Positions 1 to 6,169 of a DNA stretch of 9,766 bases are shown piece by piece. The position numbers and the translations under genes are program-made. Positions within the stretch are counted from its first letter, which is position 1. Every line of letters starts with the position of its first letter. This DNA comes from Candidatus Sumerlaeota bacterium (GTDB taxonomy: Bacteria; Sumerlaeota; Sumerlaeia; JAFGJS01): assembly GCA_016928995.1 (NCBI GenBank), contig JAFGJS010000033.1, forward strand, positions 1 to 9,766, in the 5' to 3' direction. The notes under the pieces are model-generated. The model was not told the DNA's origin. It was given only the letters and a program-made list of their open reading frames with translations, and searched no databases.

Positions 1-272
1 ATGCGCCCCGTGAACGTGTTTCCATTCACCGTCAATCCGCCCACGCTCACTGTCCGGTCCGTCGTCGCGCCCGTCTGCGTCACCTGTTGCAAGGTGCCCG
101 GAATCATCCCCGCCAGGCTCTCGGTCAATGTGACGCTCGTGCCGTCGCGATCCGAGTCCAAACACAGCACGCTTACCGCGCGGCTGGTCAAGGTCGCCGT
201 AGAATACTCCGCGCCAAAGGCGCCGCCGCACATCGCCGTCAGCGCCGCAAACATCCACACTGCTCGCTTCAT
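1..272 (-). CDS. Partial secreted protein of unknown function (N-terminal 90 residues)
   Basis: The gene starts at the ATG read leftward from 272 and runs off the left edge without a stop, so only about 90 residues are visible. A strong Shine-Dalgarno (AGGAGG) lies 5 nt upstream, which fixes the start. Residues 1-21 (MKRAVWMFAALTAMCGGAFGA) form a Sec-type signal peptide with a basic start, a hydrophobic core and a small-residue cleavage site before EYS. The mature part is rich in Thr, Ser, Val and Gly (TLTSRAVSVL, TVSVGGLTVNG), which suggests beta structure. I recognise no family. It is the last visible gene of the leftward virion series, where a further tail or fibre gene would be expected. 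An export signal is odd for a tail protein, so it may be a host-interaction or conversion gene, or mark the edge of the phage region. A terminator-like hairpin lies directly upstream. Confidence 0.72.
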   Translation of the reverse strand, partial: MKRAVWMFAALTAMCGGAFGAEYSTATLTSRAVSVLCLDSDRDGTSVTLTESLAGMIPGTLQQVTQTGATTDRTVSVGGLTVNGNTFTGR

Positions 273-293
273 GTTTTCCTCCTGAAATCAAAA

Positions 294-314
294 ACGGCCG
301 CGTCAGGCGGCCGT
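294..314 (-). terminator. Hairpin plus T-tract directly upstream of the secreted-protein gene
   Basis: On the minus strand ACGGCCG and CGGCCGT form a perfect 7-bp GC-rich stem around a 7-nt loop, followed at once by TTTTTGATTT. This is the form of an intrinsic terminator. It could end transcripts of the tail gene, but it lies only about 20 nt before the next start codon, so that gene would then need read-through or its own promoter. A leader-processing or 5'-stabilising hairpin is the alternative. Confidence 0.6.
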
Positions 315-365
315 GTGAATAGCACACTGTTCGGAAATTTTTCTCATCCAACTTGCGTGATAAAT

Positions 366-516
366 GGGTCTGGGGTCTAGGGTCTAGGGTCTGGGGATGG
401 AGCGGCTATCGCCTTAAAAAAGAGAATCATCATTTCATATTTTCCCAAACATTTTCTCTTTTTTTTGGCGCGTTAGCGCCTCCAACACCAGACCCTAGAC
501 CCCAGACCCCAGACCC
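366..516. repeat. R1: long imperfect inverted repeat with 7-bp word arms (GGGTCTR)
   Basis: The left arm (366-393) is four 7-bp words: GGGTCTG, GGGTCTA, GGGTCTA, GGGTCTG. The right arm (489-516) is four complementary words: CAGACCC, TAGACCC, CAGACCC, CAGACCC. The arms pair at 27 of 28 positions. Between them is a core that begins GATGGAGC (396-403) and ends TCCAACA (481-487). It folds on itself through an A6GAGA tract (416-425) facing TCTCT8 and GGAGCGGC facing GCGCCTCC. The whole unit could form a hairpin of about 150 nt. It begins 5 nt past the stop codon of the tail-like gene. No ORF lies within it. The core closely resembles that of the repeat at 1441-1600. Confidence 0.85.
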
Positions 517-521
517 ATCCC

Positions 522-1379
522 TCACCCTTCCACAACCACGCTGACCATGAGATCCTGATGCCCGCCCGGCGCCTCGCAATAAATATAAAGACTCTCGCCA
601 GCGCTGAGGGTGAACGATCCTGTGTTGCGGCTGAAACGTTCATCGTAGTCGAGCGTCAGCAAAATCGAATGCGTTGTTGCGCCGCCCTTGGCCTCGCGGC
701 AAACGCGAATCTGCGTCGATCCGCTCGCGCCGGTCGACACGTTGCACGTCGCTTGGATTGAAACCACCTCCAGCGTGTCGCCGGCTTCCGCCTCGGGCGC
801 GATGATGAAGTCATAGCCCTCCGGCGTTTCGGCGATCACGCCCGGAAACGTCACGCTGTAGCTTGTCTTTTGCTTAACCATACTCGTCGCCGCTCCTGTC
901 TCTCCCGGATACAAATCATCCTCATACGGACTCGCGCCCACTGAGTCGTCGTCATACACGGACGGATCGCCCGCCGTGAAACGAACGCAATAACCGATTA
1001 CGCCGAACGGCGCGCGCGACACATCGAACTCCAGATCATCCTCGCGTTCCACGTAGCAGTGGCGCCAATACTCGTCGTGAAACTGGAAAAACCGGAACGT
1101 GCCGTCGGTTCCGCCGCGCAAAGCCGTCAGCATGTTCTGCATTTCCGTGCGCGCATCGCCCGCCGTGGCCGCGTTGATCTCGCCGGTCAGCTCGAAGCGC
1201 GCCACGGACTCGGAAAAAGCCTCCAGCGTCGCGCCGTCCGTCAGCGGATCGTCCGCTACGCTGCTCTGCCGGCCGCGCCAGAATCGCACGCGCGGCCCCC
1301 AATCCGGTCCATACGGCGGAAAATAATACGCGTTCGAACCGCCATAATCGATCCCCAGCCGGGGATATATCTCGCTCAT
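522..1379 (-). CDS. Phage tail/baseplate-like protein with C-terminal beta domain
   Basis: This 285-residue protein follows the gp37-like gene in the leftward series. Residues about 28-145 resemble the N-terminal region of distal-tail or tail-tip proteins: a strand-rich stretch (RVRFWRG, ARFELTGEI), a helix (DARTEMQNMLTALRG), then FRFFQFHDEYWRHCYVERED and the closing VIGYCVRFTAGDPSVYDDD. An acidic Gly/Ser/Tyr linker (142-165) leads to a second domain (about 168-285) rich in Thr, Ser and Val, reminiscent of receptor-binding or carbohydrate-binding beta sandwiches. There is no signal peptide. The start is the first ATG, with a G-rich sequence (GGGGGGAGAG) 1 nt upstream that gives a usable but badly spaced GGAG. 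Virion association is inferred from position and fold-like features. The exact role (distal tail, tail tip or fibre anchor) is unsure. Repeat R1 follows the stop and R2 precedes the gene. Confidence 0.72.
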   Translation of the reverse strand: MSEIYPRLGIDYGGSNAYYFPPYGPDWGPRVRFWRGRQSSVADDPLTDGATLEAFSESVARFELTGEINAATAGDARTEMQNMLTALRGGTDGTFRFFQFHDEYWRHCYVEREDDLEFDVSRAPFGVIGYCVRFTAGDPSVYDDDSVGASPYEDDLYPGETGAATSMVKQKTSYSVTFPGVIAETPEGYDFIIAPEAEAGDTLEVVSIQATCNVSTGASGSTQIRVCREAKGGATTHSILLTLDYDERFSRNTGSFTLSAGESLYIYCEAPGGHQDLMVSVVVEG

Positions 1380-1413
1380 GCTCTCCCCCCAATCACGATC
1401 ATAATTATGCGTT

Positions 1414-1430
1414 TGCTCTTGCTCTTGCTC
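1414..1430. repeat. Short tandem repeat of GCTCTT
   Basis: A 6-bp unit (GCTCTT) repeats almost three times just outside the left arm of R2, upstream of the tail-like gene. It has no visible coding or regulatory role and may be an arm-like word without a partner. Confidence 0.5.
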
Positions 1431-1440
1431 ATATTCTCAA

Positions 1441-1600
1441 TCGGGTTTGGGGTTCCGGGCTTCGGGTTCCGAGCTCCAGGTTCTGAGATGGAGCAGTTGC
1501 CATTAAAAATGGATTCAATTGTGATATTCCAGGCAACTTCTGTATCATATTCCAACGACGGAACCCGAAGCCCGGAGCCCGAAACTCGGAACCCGTTCCC
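1441..1600. repeat. R2: imperfect inverted repeat with GGGTTCCG-type arms and the R1-type core
   Basis: The left arm (1441-1486) is built of words such as GGTTCCGGG, CTTCGGG and TTCCGAG. The right arm (1558-1600) has the complementary words (GGAACCCGAAGCCCGGAG and onward). The best block, TTCCGGGCTTCGGGTTCCG against its partner, pairs at 18 of 19 positions. The core begins GATGGAGCAGTTGCC (1487-1501), continues with TTAAAAA, and ends TCCAACG (1551-1557). AGTTGCC pairs with GGCAACT (1532-1538). The core matches that of R1 in order and spacing, while the arm words are unrelated to R1's. The right arm runs directly into the stop codon of the gp37-like gene. Confidence 0.82.
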
Positions 1601-2091
1601 TACACCTCATCCCACTCAATTTGAGGGATCGTCACCTCGCAATCCAACCGCACCACAGCCAGCCCTTGCGCGCTCTCGATCCATTCCAGTCCGGTGAACG
1701 TCACTCCCAGCGTATCCTTATCGCCCGCCGTCAGGCGCTTGCGCCGGAGCAGCCGCAGCACGTCCTTCGCGATGTCGAATGCGCCGGGATCGGCCGACAC
1801 GCTGTCACCCTGCGCCGCATCCTCCTGTCCGCGCAGATTCAACGCCACGCACCATACGCGATAACGCAGCGTCGCATCGTCGCGCTTGAGAAACGGCCCT
1901 GCTTCGATCTTGCCATTGCGAAACGACACCACCACCGCCGGAACAGCCAGTTCCAGCGTCTCCATCAATTCCGCCGCATCGGCGCCCTGGAACGCCTCGC
2001 GCCGCTGCAGATAACCATCCTCCTGGTCCGCATCCAGCTCCGCTAACTCGCTTAACAATCCATCCTGCGCCACCGAAATCCAATCCGCCAT
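1600..2091 (-). CDS. Mu gp37-like head-tail joining protein (DUF1834)
   Basis: This 163-residue protein directly follows the gp36-like gene in leftward order, as in Mu-like phages, and its length is normal for the gp37/DUF1834 family. It opens with a helix (MADWISVAQDGLLSELAEL), then a mixed region with LAVPAVVVSFRNGKIEAGPFLKRDDATLRYRVWCVALNLRG. The internal AFDIAKDVLRLLRRKRL and the C-terminal beta run GLEWIESAQGLAVVRLDCEVTIPQ fit the family, whose members act at the head-tail connector or tail terminator. The start has GAGGTGAG a few nt upstream. The stop codon abuts the arm of R2, and a 355-bp repeat-filled gap precedes the gene. The family call rests on pattern and synteny. Confidence 0.75.
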   Translation of the reverse strand: MADWISVAQDGLLSELAELDADQEDGYLQRREAFQGADAAELMETLELAVPAVVVSFRNGKIEAGPFLKRDDATLRYRVWCVALNLRGQEDAAQGDSVSADPGAFDIAKDVLRLLRRKRLTAGDKDTLGVTFTGLEWIESAQGLAVVRLDCEVTIPQIEWDEV

Positions 2092-2149
2092 CGCCTCACC
2101 TCGACATAGTATTTAACGCAAAGACGCAGAGCCGCTAAGAACTGTCAGG

Positions 2150-2260
2150 GATGAGAAAGAGAAATAGGGGATATGGAGATATTGGAGATTATAAAAATAT
2201 TACAGCGCCATTCTTCTCGTAATCTCCAATATCCCCCTATCTCCTTTTCTTTTTTGCATC
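2150..2260. repeat. R3: inverted repeat with GGAGATATT-type arms
   Basis: The left arm (2150-2191) and right arm (2220-2260) are imperfectly complementary along their length. GATATTGGAGATTA pairs exactly with TAATCTCCAATATC. The outer ends both read GATG plus an A/G tract plus AGGGG when oriented inward. The 28-nt loop (2192-2219) contains TAAAAATATTA and GCGCCATT. The arms again consist of variants of one short word (GGAGATAT, GGGGATAT). Confidence 0.8.
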
Positions 2261-2271
2261 TTTGGTTTTTT

Positions 2272-2406
2272 CACCACAAAGGCGCGAAAGCACAAAGAAA
2301 TATTACCGGCGATTGAAATATTTATTGCATACAAACAACGCTCAATAAATTGAATCATAGATCATGCTTTATAAAAAATATCGTTGTGACTTTGTGCAGT
2401 TGTGGT
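2272..2406. repeat. R4: inverted repeat with CACCACAAAG/CACAAAG arms
   Basis: The left arm (2272-2300) starts CACCACAAAGGCGCGAAAG. The right arm (2381-2406) ends CAGTTGTGGTG. Read inward, both begin CACCACAA and contain CACAAAG or CACAA words with small offsets. A second imperfect pair lies inside: GATTGAAATATTTATTG (2311-2327) facing CAATAAATTGAATC (2343-2356). A left arm of the same type recurs at 7151-7177. Confidence 0.75.
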
Positions 2407-2446
2407 GAATAATAAATAAATTCTCTGCGCCTTTGCGTTTTATTGG

Positions 2447-2902
2447 TTAGTAGTTATCCAGGTTGCTCGCGCCGTCTTCATCGTCGCGAAACACCGGATC
2501 ATGCTCGCTCAGCGGCGTCGTGATTTCCGGCAAGCCGACTTCGCTCACATCCTCATCCGCGCCGCCCACGTCCAGACCGCCGCGCCCCTCGGCCAAGCCC
2601 TTCAGCATCGCCATCGCGTCCTCATACGCCTGCCGGTCGCGCGCCGACATCGTCTCGCGTCGCGCCTGATGCAAGTAGTATAGCGCCAGGTCCGAGGCCA
2701 ACTCCTTCACCGCAGCCGGCGCCGTCTCAAACGGCACAGTATACCGCCCGCGCAAATGCAGATCGATCACGCCGTCCGCCCGCTCCAGCGCCGCTGTCAG
2801 CACATCCGCATCCGCCGAACCATCGCCGTCCAGATCCGCCAGCCGCGCCAAACGCGCCGCTCCGATCCGCTTCTCCAACTCCGCCTGTGAACTATAACTC
2901 AT
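2447..2902 (-). CDS. Mu gp36-like head completion protein (DUF1320)
   Basis: This 151-residue protein shows the gp36/DUF1320 pattern: an opening MSYSSQAELEKRIGAARLARLADLDGDGSADADV, then VLTAALERADGVIDLHLRGRYTVPF, APAAVKELASDLALYYLHQARRE and a final basic/acidic helix (DRQAYEDAMAMLKGLAEG). Family members sit at the head-tail connector and stabilise the filled head, like gp16-type neck proteins. An acidic C-terminal tail (from about residue 112) follows. An AAGGAAAGGA Shine-Dalgarno lies 6-7 nt before the start. The capsid gene lies upstream but is separated by the plus-strand membrane gene at 3070-4407, which is unusual for this module. Confidence 0.85.
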   Translation of the reverse strand: MSYSSQAELEKRIGAARLARLADLDGDGSADADVLTAALERADGVIDLHLRGRYTVPFETAPAAVKELASDLALYYLHQARRETMSARDRQAYEDAMAMLKGLAEGRGGLDVGGADEDVSEVGLPEITTPLSEHDPVFRDDEDGASNLDNY

Positions 2903-2969
2903 ACGTTGATCCTTTCCTTCGATTCCGCCGGTTCGAAAAAGTTAAACGTGTTCCGTTCCCGCCAATGCG

Positions 2970-3010
2970 CAATTCACAATTGCCAATTGACCATTGAAAA
3001 TTGCGAATTG
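2970..3010. repeat. R5: short inverted repeat with CAATT words, no core
   Basis: The left arm CAATTCACAATTGCCAAT (2970-2987) and right arm ATTGAAAATTGCGAATTG (2993-3010) are complementary except at a few positions, and only 5 nt separate them. The arms are again made of one short word. It lies between the divergent starts of the gp36-like gene and the membrane gene at 3070. It is not next to a stop codon, unlike the other repeats. Confidence 0.75.
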
Positions 3011-3069
3011 ATGTGCATAGAAATAGCTATATTGATTTTATTGTAAATGACCTGAAGGGCTGATCCGCC

Positions 3070-4407
3070 GTGTCGCAACCGATCGCCGCACAAATCACAT
3101 TCACCCTCGTCTTCCACGCCCTCTGGTGGATCGCCGCCATATATTTCATCCGTTTACGCAAGAAATTGTACGACTACAAACCAGACAGACCGGATTTCAT
3201 TAAACTTGTCCGCCGCAGCCAACTGCTCATCATGATTCTTTATTTTGCGCTGCCATTAGTCTTGCTCGCTGTTATCCTCGGCGTTACGTTCTCCGGCCGT
3301 TCTCCCGAAGCCATACTGGGCGGCGCGCCACGCGACTTCATGCGGCTGATCTTTTTGCTGCCAATTCCATTCACCGCATCAATACTCATTCTCATCGCCA
3401 TCCTGTTTCGACAGCACAATAGATACCGTACTCCTTGCACATTTTGGCAAGTACTACGCTTATATTTCAGCATTCTGCCAATTATCGCGCTCAGCCTGTA
3501 TTTCTCCGTACAAGAATGCTTGACTTTGACCGCCTACACCCATCAGGAAATGCCAAATTTTCCGCTGCTGATTATTCTGATCGCGCTGCTTCTCCTGATT
3601 TCACTACTGCGACGCCGCATCGGCGGCGTCAAATTTGGTCTTCCTATCGAGATGGAAGCCTGTCCGCTCCGTGACGAAATCGAGCGCATCGCGCATAATC
3701 TCGGATTTCGTAAAACCCGTATTCGTATCCAGCCGATGCGCCGCCCAAATAAAATCCGCCGCAATGAAACATACAACTCCACTATTCGCATCGCCCAATG
3801 GTGGCGTAAATTCTCTCCGCAACGGTTTATTATCCCCATCGAAATCATCCAACGCTCTGAACCTGAAGCGTTCACTGCCGGACTGGCATGCGCATTGCTC
3901 CTGCACAGTCCACTGCTGGCTCCGATACATCGTTTGAAGATCTGGATTAAAAAGCACATATGGCAAGCCGCGCTTATTGCGCTATGTATGTATGCCGCCT
4001 GGTTATCCTTCAATTACTGGTTGTTCAATGACAACTCCGATCCATCCGTCATGTTTGTTACCGCTATATTCACATCACTATGCTTCCTTATTCCAATTGT
4101 ATTGCTTGCAGCGTTGGTGCTGTTGCTCGTTGACAGAAACATACGCCGGAACGGTAAAAAACGTCTGCATCTCGGTGTCGAATGCTGGATCGTCGCCGAT
4201 CCGTTCTCCAACCGCACGCCATTCGATTTTTTCCGCGCTGTGCATCATTTCAACATGGCGCTTAACCCGCAGATGAACGAACAGCAAACTGCCAGCATGA
4301 TGCTGGGCATGTCCGCTGTGCATTACTACCTCAACAATAAAATTGAATCCGAACAACGCGATGCAATCTTCGCATACCTCATGCAAAAAGCGGAAAAAAA
4401 CGAATGA
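3070..4407 (+). CDS. Polytopic membrane protein, M48 (Ste24-type) peptidase-like, lacking the zinc motif
   Basis: This 445-residue protein has about seven hydrophobic segments: near residues 11-28, 52-73, 92-113, 128-146, 165-180, 297-319 and 327-354. The cytosol-facing stretch 199-282 (PLRDEIERIAHNLGFRKTRI...SPQRFIIPIEIIQRSEPEAFTAGLACALLLHSP) lays out like an M48 domain: a helix, 'LGF', a basic strand, a re-entry strand and the helix that normally carries HExxH. Here that helix reads C274-A-L-L-L278 in place of His-Glu-x-x-His, so zinc peptidase activity is not expected. A soluble tail of about 90 residues follows. The start is GTG at 3070, because an in-frame TGA at 3061 excludes earlier starts; the Shine-Dalgarno is weak. 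It lies opposite the virion genes, divergent from gp36 and convergent with the capsid gene. The M48 kinship is my inference from layout; an unrelated membrane protein remains possible. Confidence 0.7.
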   Translation: MSQPIAAQITFTLVFHALWWIAAIYFIRLRKKLYDYKPDRPDFIKLVRRSQLLIMILYFALPLVLLAVILGVTFSGRSPEAILGGAPRDFMRLIFLLPIPFTASILILIAILFRQHNRYRTPCTFWQVLRLYFSILPIIALSLYFSVQECLTLTAYTHQEMPNFPLLIILIALLLLISLLRRRIGGVKFGLPIEMEACPLRDEIERIAHNLGFRKTRIRIQPMRRPNKIRRNETYNSTIRIAQWWRKFSPQRFIIPIEIIQRSEPEAFTAGLACALLLHSPLLAPIHRLKIWIKKHIWQAALIALCMYAAWLSFNYWLFNDNSDPSVMFVTAIFTSLCFLIPIVLLAALVLLLVDRNIRRNGKKRLHLGVECWIVADPFSNRTPFDFFRAVHHFNMALNPQMNEQQTASMMLGMSAVHYYLNNKIESEQRDAIFAYLMQKAEKNE

Positions 4408-4500
4408 CGAAAACTGATGTATTATGCTTTTGAAACACATAACCCATTCCTCACCCACAACGCACTCCGTCAACACAGCAACCGTCCGTCGTCCAACCAT

Positions 4501-4577
4501 CCCGGCATAAAAGTTTCGGAGAGAGGGAGCGCGAGGGAGAGGCCCTTTTTCAAAGGGGCCTCTCCCTCGCATTCTCC
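4501..4577 (-). terminator. T1: strong hairpin terminator-like element after the capsid gene
   Basis: GCGAGGGAGAGGCCC (4531-4545) and GGGCCTCTCCCTCGC (4556-4570) form a perfect 15-bp stem around a 10-nt loop. In capsid-gene sense the stem is followed by CTCCGAAACTTTTATGCCGGG, whose T-run is weak. The element shares its ends with T2 at 7281-7390. It lies between convergent genes (membrane protein stop 4407, capsid stop 4602), so it could stop transcription from both sides. Confidence 0.7.
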
Positions 4578-4601
4578 TTCATCCCTTCATTCCATCCATG
4601 C

Positions 4602-5543
4602 TTATGTCAACACGTCGGCCATCTTGCACGCTGCGCCGGCGGCCACGAGTTTCTGATCGTAGTAGAACGACACGCGCACCTGGTCGCCGCGTCGCGCGTC
4701 ATTGCGCCACTGCTCCACCATACGGCCTTCCGTGGCCGCGCCGCCGTTGGTCCAGGCGAACGTATAGCCCAGCGCCAAACGCCGCAGTCCTGGACGCTCC
4801 GGCACGTACGCCACGTACGCCGTGTCGCTCCACACCGCCGAGACGCTCGCTGTCTGGCCGCGCGCCGCCGTGTTCTTGAACGAACGGCCGATCAGCACGC
4901 GCTCCAGGCCGAACACCTGCGCCAGCGCCTCGCGCGTCACCACCGAAGCCTCGCCGCCCGACTGGAACTGCACGCGATCCACCAAATCCGGGTGATCCTT
5001 CAGCGCCAGGTAAACCGAATAGTCGATCACCAGCACGTTCGGCACGGCCTGCACCGCGTCGATCACCTTCTGAATCGAAGCGCTCACATCGCCCACCGGA
5101 TCGCCGTTGGTGTAATCGTCCCATTTGTTGCTGACCGTCTGCGAATTCGAAACGCCGCTCGACAGCGCCGACGCCAGCGCGATCTCCTTGTTCAGCAGGA
5201 TCTTGCCGCTGAGGAACTCCACCTTGTCGATGTCGGCCTGAATCGCCGGGTCCGCGTTCGCCCGTTCCTCATCCGCCACGATCGCCTGCAACGCGTGATC
5301 CTCGCAGAAATACGTGTCCGTCGAAGCGCCGAAGTCCGCCTCCAGCGCCTCCGCTCCGGCCGCGCGGCGATCATCGCTCTGCCGCAGGCCCTCGCGCTCC
5401 TCGTCCAACACGAAATACTTGTCGCTCTGCTTCGCCACCGGCACGACGGGAAACAGCAAGTTCGACAAAAACTCATTCCGGCCATACTGAACGCTTACGT
5501 TCGTCAAGGCCGAATCAACATGAACATCGCTTACTTCAGGCAT
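4602..5543 (-). CDS. Major capsid protein (HK97 fold)
   Basis: This 313-residue protein is the main shell subunit. It opens with a short N-terminal arm (MPEVSDVHVDSALTNVSVQY), then LFPVVPVAKQSDKYFVLDEE and a helical stretch (HALQAIVADEERANADPAIQADIDKVEFLSGKIL) like the spine helix region. The central part (VIDAVQAVPNVLVIDYSVYLALKDHPDLVDRVQF) and the C-terminal strands (RRLALGYTFAWTNGG, QVRVSFYYDQKLVAAGAA) fit an HK97-type P and A domain. Similar capsid proteins occur beside DUF2190 and gpI-type proteases in Mu-like modules. AAGGAGG lies 7 nt before the start. Upstream is a hairpin leader, and a strong terminator (T1) follows, as expected for an abundant product. The precise capsid subfamily cannot be set by eye. 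Confidence 0.85.
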   Translation of the reverse strand: MPEVSDVHVDSALTNVSVQYGRNEFLSNLLFPVVPVAKQSDKYFVLDEEREGLRQSDDRRAAGAEALEADFGASTDTYFCEDHALQAIVADEERANADPAIQADIDKVEFLSGKILLNKEIALASALSSGVSNSQTVSNKWDDYTNGDPVGDVSASIQKVIDAVQAVPNVLVIDYSVYLALKDHPDLVDRVQFQSGGEASVVTREALAQVFGLERVLIGRSFKNTAARGQTASVSAVWSDTAYVAYVPERPGLRRLALGYTFAWTNGGAATEGRMVEQWRNDARRGDQVRVSFYYDQKLVAAGAACKMADVLT

Positions 5544-5560
5544 ACCCTTGCCTCCTTCGC

Positions 5561-5601
5561 AAAATTTAAAATAAGAAAGCCCCCGTCATTTCGAGAGCCT
5601 T
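5561..5601 (-). promoter_or_regulatory. Capsid-gene leader: wobble-paired hairpin and U-rich tract
   Basis: In the minus-strand RNA, AAGGCUCUCG pairs with CGGGGGCUUU (10 bp including three G-U pairs) around a 6-nt loop, followed by CUUAUUUUAAAUUUU and then the AAGGAGG ribosome-binding site. The G-U pairs mean that only the capsid-sense RNA folds well. It may be an attenuator, a terminator of upstream transcription or a 5' stabiliser. Confidence 0.5.
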
Positions 5602-5652
5602 GGTCTTGCTTACAAAAGTTTTTTGACTTCGCCGCTCCGGCGTTATCAATGC

Positions 5653-5682
5653 ATAATAATTTCCATCATTGTTTCCGCACAA
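5653..5682 (-). promoter_or_regulatory. Possible sigma70-type promoter for the capsid gene
   Basis: On the minus strand TTGTGC (5677-5682) is followed after 18 nt by TATTAT (5653-5658), five of six matches to the -10 consensus. The position, about 110 nt before the capsid start and upstream of the leader hairpin, is sensible. The -35 box is weak, so this is tentative. Confidence 0.25.
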
Positions 5683-5791
5683 TAGCGCTAAAAATTAACA
5701 TTCTTGGCCTAAGTTCCGGCCAATCCACGCCGATAAGACCCCTAGCGCAGTCCATGCGCCTATAAATCCATAATAAGGCGGCATCGCGTAT

Positions 5792-6169
5792 ATGCTCCTT
5801 AGACTGACCATCTGTGCCGCCATCGGCTGTGGCATGGCGATGATGCTAAGCCCCGGCTCCGATGTTTTGCTCGCTCCGGTTCGGCTTGTGCAAGGCGCTA
5901 ACTCCGGCATGGAACTTCAGAACATCGCCGCTATGATCATCCGCCATTACTATGCGGATGGCGGCCAGCTCGTGCCTGAAAGCGAATTCCAGGATTTCGT
6001 GAAAAGCAACTTCAGCGCTCTGACGGAAAAGCCCGTCAACATCGATAGTTGGGGCACGCCTTACGGTTACCGCATCGTCGATGGCGGCTTTGAAGTCCGC
6101 AGCTATGGCCCTGACCGGACAGAAAACACCCCGGATGACATCGTATACCAATGGAGACCAAAAACATGA
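5792..6169 (+). CDS. GspG-pseudopilin-like secreted or anchored protein
   Basis: This 125-residue protein has a hydrophobic N-terminus (LLRLTICAAIGCGMAMML, 2-19) that could be a signal peptide or anchor, then a helix (ELQNIAAMIIRHYYADGG, 41-58). Its C-terminal motif strongly resembles the end of type II secretion major pseudopilins: DSWGTPYGYRIVDGG (85-99) and SYGPDRTENTPDDIVYQW (104-121). In GspG these positions hold the calcium-binding loop (D-WG-PY... GPD...DDI). The usual prepilin cleavage site (G followed by F/M-T-L-I-E) is missing, so it is not a classical pseudopilin; it has only the C-terminal domain type. The ATG at 5792 is the best start, since an in-frame TAA at 5774 excludes most of the region upstream; the Shine-Dalgarno is weak. 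It overlaps the next gene by ATGA, which indicates translational coupling. Confidence 0.72.
   Translation: MLLRLTICAAIGCGMAMMLSPGSDVLLAPVRLVQGANSGMELQNIAAMIIRHYYADGGQLVPESEFQDFVKSNFSALTEKPVNIDSWGTPYGYRIVDGGFEVRSYGPDRTENTPDDIVYQWRPKT

Larger units (their letters stand above)
2115..2439. repeat. Outer inverted repeat pair enclosing R3 and R4
   Basis: AACGCAAAGACGCAGAG (2115-2131) is the reverse complement of CTCTGCGCCTTTGCGTT (2423-2439) at 16 of 17 positions. About 290 bp separate the arms, and that interval holds two further inverted repeats. The right arm ends 7 nt from the stop codon of the gp36-like gene. The same right-arm word (TTCTCTGCGTT) recurs at 7222-7232. Confidence 0.8.
2092..2446. 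other. 355-bp non-coding gap filled with nested inverted repeats
   Basis: The gap separates two virion genes that are normally adjacent or overlapping in Mu-like phages. It contains an outer inverted pair (2115-2131 with 2423-2439), R3 (2150-2260) and R4 (2272-2406), which together fill nearly all of it. AT content is far above that of the flanking genes. Apart from the Shine-Dalgarno of the gp37-like gene (GAGGTGAG just before 2091), I see no promoter or coding sequence. Confidence 0.8.

Noticed and set aside
366-516. Possible CRISPR array in the GGGTCTA word repeats
   Set aside because: The repeats are 7 bp, contiguous without spacers, and arranged as inverted arms. This is not a CRISPR pattern.
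1059-1697. Plus-strand open frame of 212 codons across the tail-like gene, R2 and the gp37-like gene
   Set aside because: It reads through a hairpin repeat and the antisense of two real genes. It has no ribosome site, and its composition is that of a shadow frame.
1036-2083. Alternative minus-strand frames overlapping the tail-like and gp37-like genes
   Set aside because: Both are frame-shifted shadows rich in Gly, Arg and Ala. The chosen frames have ribosome sites, family features and fitting lengths.
366-3010. Insertion sequence or miniature transposon (MITE) explanation for the inverted repeats
   Set aside because: I see no target-site duplications, and R1, R2 and R3 have no common terminal sequence, since their outermost arms differ. 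Ordinary MITEs keep their terminal repeats. It is not fully excluded for single copies.
5623-5657. Plus-strand promoter for the pseudopilin-like gene (TTGACT at 5623)
   Set aside because: No good -10 box lies at 16-18 nt; CATAAT is 23 nt away. The support is too weak to list as a feature.
4992-5765. Plus-strand open frame of 257 codons opposite the capsid gene
   Set aside because: The product is Arg/His/Leu/Val-rich, as expected from antisense of a GC-rich gene. The capsid gene on the other strand has a strong ribosome site and recognisable features.
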